Below, piece by piece: positions 24,574 to 25,464 of a stretch of 25,464 nt of DNA. Both the position numbers and the translations under genes were made by a program. Numbering within the stretch: the stretch's first letter is position 1; each line of letters opens with the position of its first letter. The stretch spans positions 1-25,464 of the forward strand of contig JALLAZ010000290.1 of assembly GCA_036939755.1 (NCBI GenBank). Reading direction: 5' to 3'. The notes under the pieces were generated by a model that searched no databases, was not told the DNA's origin, and saw only the letters and a program-made list of their open reading frames with translations. This DNA comes from Stephanodiscus triporus (taxonomy: Eukaryota > Bacillariophyta > Thalassiosirophyceae > Thalassiosirales > Thalassiosiraceae).

Positions 24574-25408
24574 TTTCTTTCGCACCTACTTTCTGGCGGG
24601 AACGATGGATTTTAAAAAATCTCGAAAACCTCTGGAAGTTTAAAATATTATTAAAGTTCCGAACAACTATTGCGACAACCGGGAACTTTTGAAAAAATTT
24701 AGTTCCGGAACAAAATTTTGGAACCCCAGCGCCAGCGTCTGACCCAACCACTAAGGTAGGTACCCACAAACACATCACTCTCAGATAAAGATTTTCAATG
24801 GCCAGCATTGTGTCCACCGTCCATCATACCCATCCACTTCTGTACTATATAGTGTCTCCAAGCACACAGGATTGGACTCACCACCCCATCATTTTGAACA
24901 ATCCGCCCAAATAGAATTACACCCCCCACTAGCATTCTTGTTTCACTTGCTGGTGCTTTGCCATTTCAAATGGCAGCAATATTCACCACTGTCGCTGAGC
25001 AAGCTAAAAAATGGCATTGAAAAGACTTGATAACTAACACACTTGTTCAATGATTGTCAGGGAGTACTAAGATGCTATGCTTCCCAATGGCGGTCACCCT
25101 TAGACTTAGAGTATACTAGTAGAATTAGAGTTAGAGCTAGAGGAAAGAGGAAAGGGAAGAAGTGAATGTTTGTTTGAGGCAACTAAAAATGACACGAGAG
25201 CAGAGGGATCACAAAAATGGAGAAAAATTGATGTGACAAACAGCCACAACTAACAAACGTGATAGGAGATGGAAGAAATAGGGAGAACCAAGAAGGCAAA
25301 TAAATGTTGAAAGGATGAGGTAACAACAATAAGAACAACAGATCCAAGATCCATCACAGACAGTAGACACCAACAACTGAACAATGATAATCAGGAGTTG
25401 GGTACAAC

Positions 25409-25464
<56 letters not shown>
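24574..25464. other. gene-free right end
   Basis: No frame of convincing composition on either strand. The first 150 bases, upstream of Obg, carry a cluster of GTTCC/GGAAC words: GTTCCGAAC at 24656, GGGAAC at 24681, the palindrome GTTCCGGAAC at 24702, and GGAACC at 24720. AAAGTTCC (24653-24660) and GGAACTTT (24682-24689) are inverted copies. From about 25090 the sequence becomes purine-rich on the plus strand. Confidence 0.5.
25409..25464 (+). repeat. GAAA tetranucleotide microsatellite, runs off the window
   Basis: At least thirteen perfect AAGA/GAAA units continue to the last base, so the full length is unknown. Such a tract is a likely assembly breakpoint. Confidence 0.97.

Noticed and set aside
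24574..24585. Obg start at GTG 24585
   Set aside because: A GTG start is unlikely in a eukaryotic nuclear gene; the ATG four codons later is preferred.

Overview
The window is nuclear DNA from a eukaryotic microalga, most likely a diatom, probably centric. This rests on short spliceosomal introns (83-110 bp), a Ty1/copia element of the type common in diatoms, remnants of the RING-plus-Sel1 and FG-GAP-like families that are expanded in diatoms, and an ATA|FS signal-peptide junction resembling the diatom plastid-import motif. The taxonomic call is inference; nothing in the window names the species.

The left part (1-10.4 kb) is accessory DNA. It opens with about 0.7 kb of GC-rich sequence holding a 23-nt poly-C run and a perfect G-quadruplex motif. 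One small gene follows, a LITAF-type zinc-ribbon membrane protein (1039-1521). Next come two decayed minus-strand fragments: an oxidoreductase C-terminus and an FG-GAP-like beta-propeller fragment. A near-complete copia retrotransposon (2478-9035, minus strand) follows, with open gag and pol in one frame separated by a single TGA, and two unequal LTRs. Directly against its 5' LTR lies a frameshifted RING/Sel1 pseudogene.

The right part (10.4-24.6 kb) is a compact run of genes. In order: a coiled-coil protein of unknown function (-); a 207-bp palindromic MITE in the intergenic space; a probably secreted or plastid-targeted acyl-protein-thioesterase-like hydrolase (+); a GUCD1-family protein (-); a CAX-type Ca2+/H+ antiporter with an EF-hand-like loop and a very long cytosolic loop (+); a 1612-residue PHD-finger/AT-hook chromatin protein with three copies of an unnamed CCHC motif (-); and an Obg GTPase with a large acidic insertion (-). 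Introns were placed by donor and acceptor consensus, reading phase and restored family motifs; one of them is 96 bp with no stop and is easily misread as coding.

The genes do not form a pathway. Most pairs are convergent or divergent with 50-850 bp between them. The last 0.9 kb has no gene and ends in a GAAA microsatellite running off the edge. The items most worth following up are the repeated CCHC motif in the chromatin protein, the EF-hand-like loop in the antiporter, the one-codon gag/pol junction, and the contrast between intact retrotransposon ORFs and diverged LTRs without a target-site duplication.
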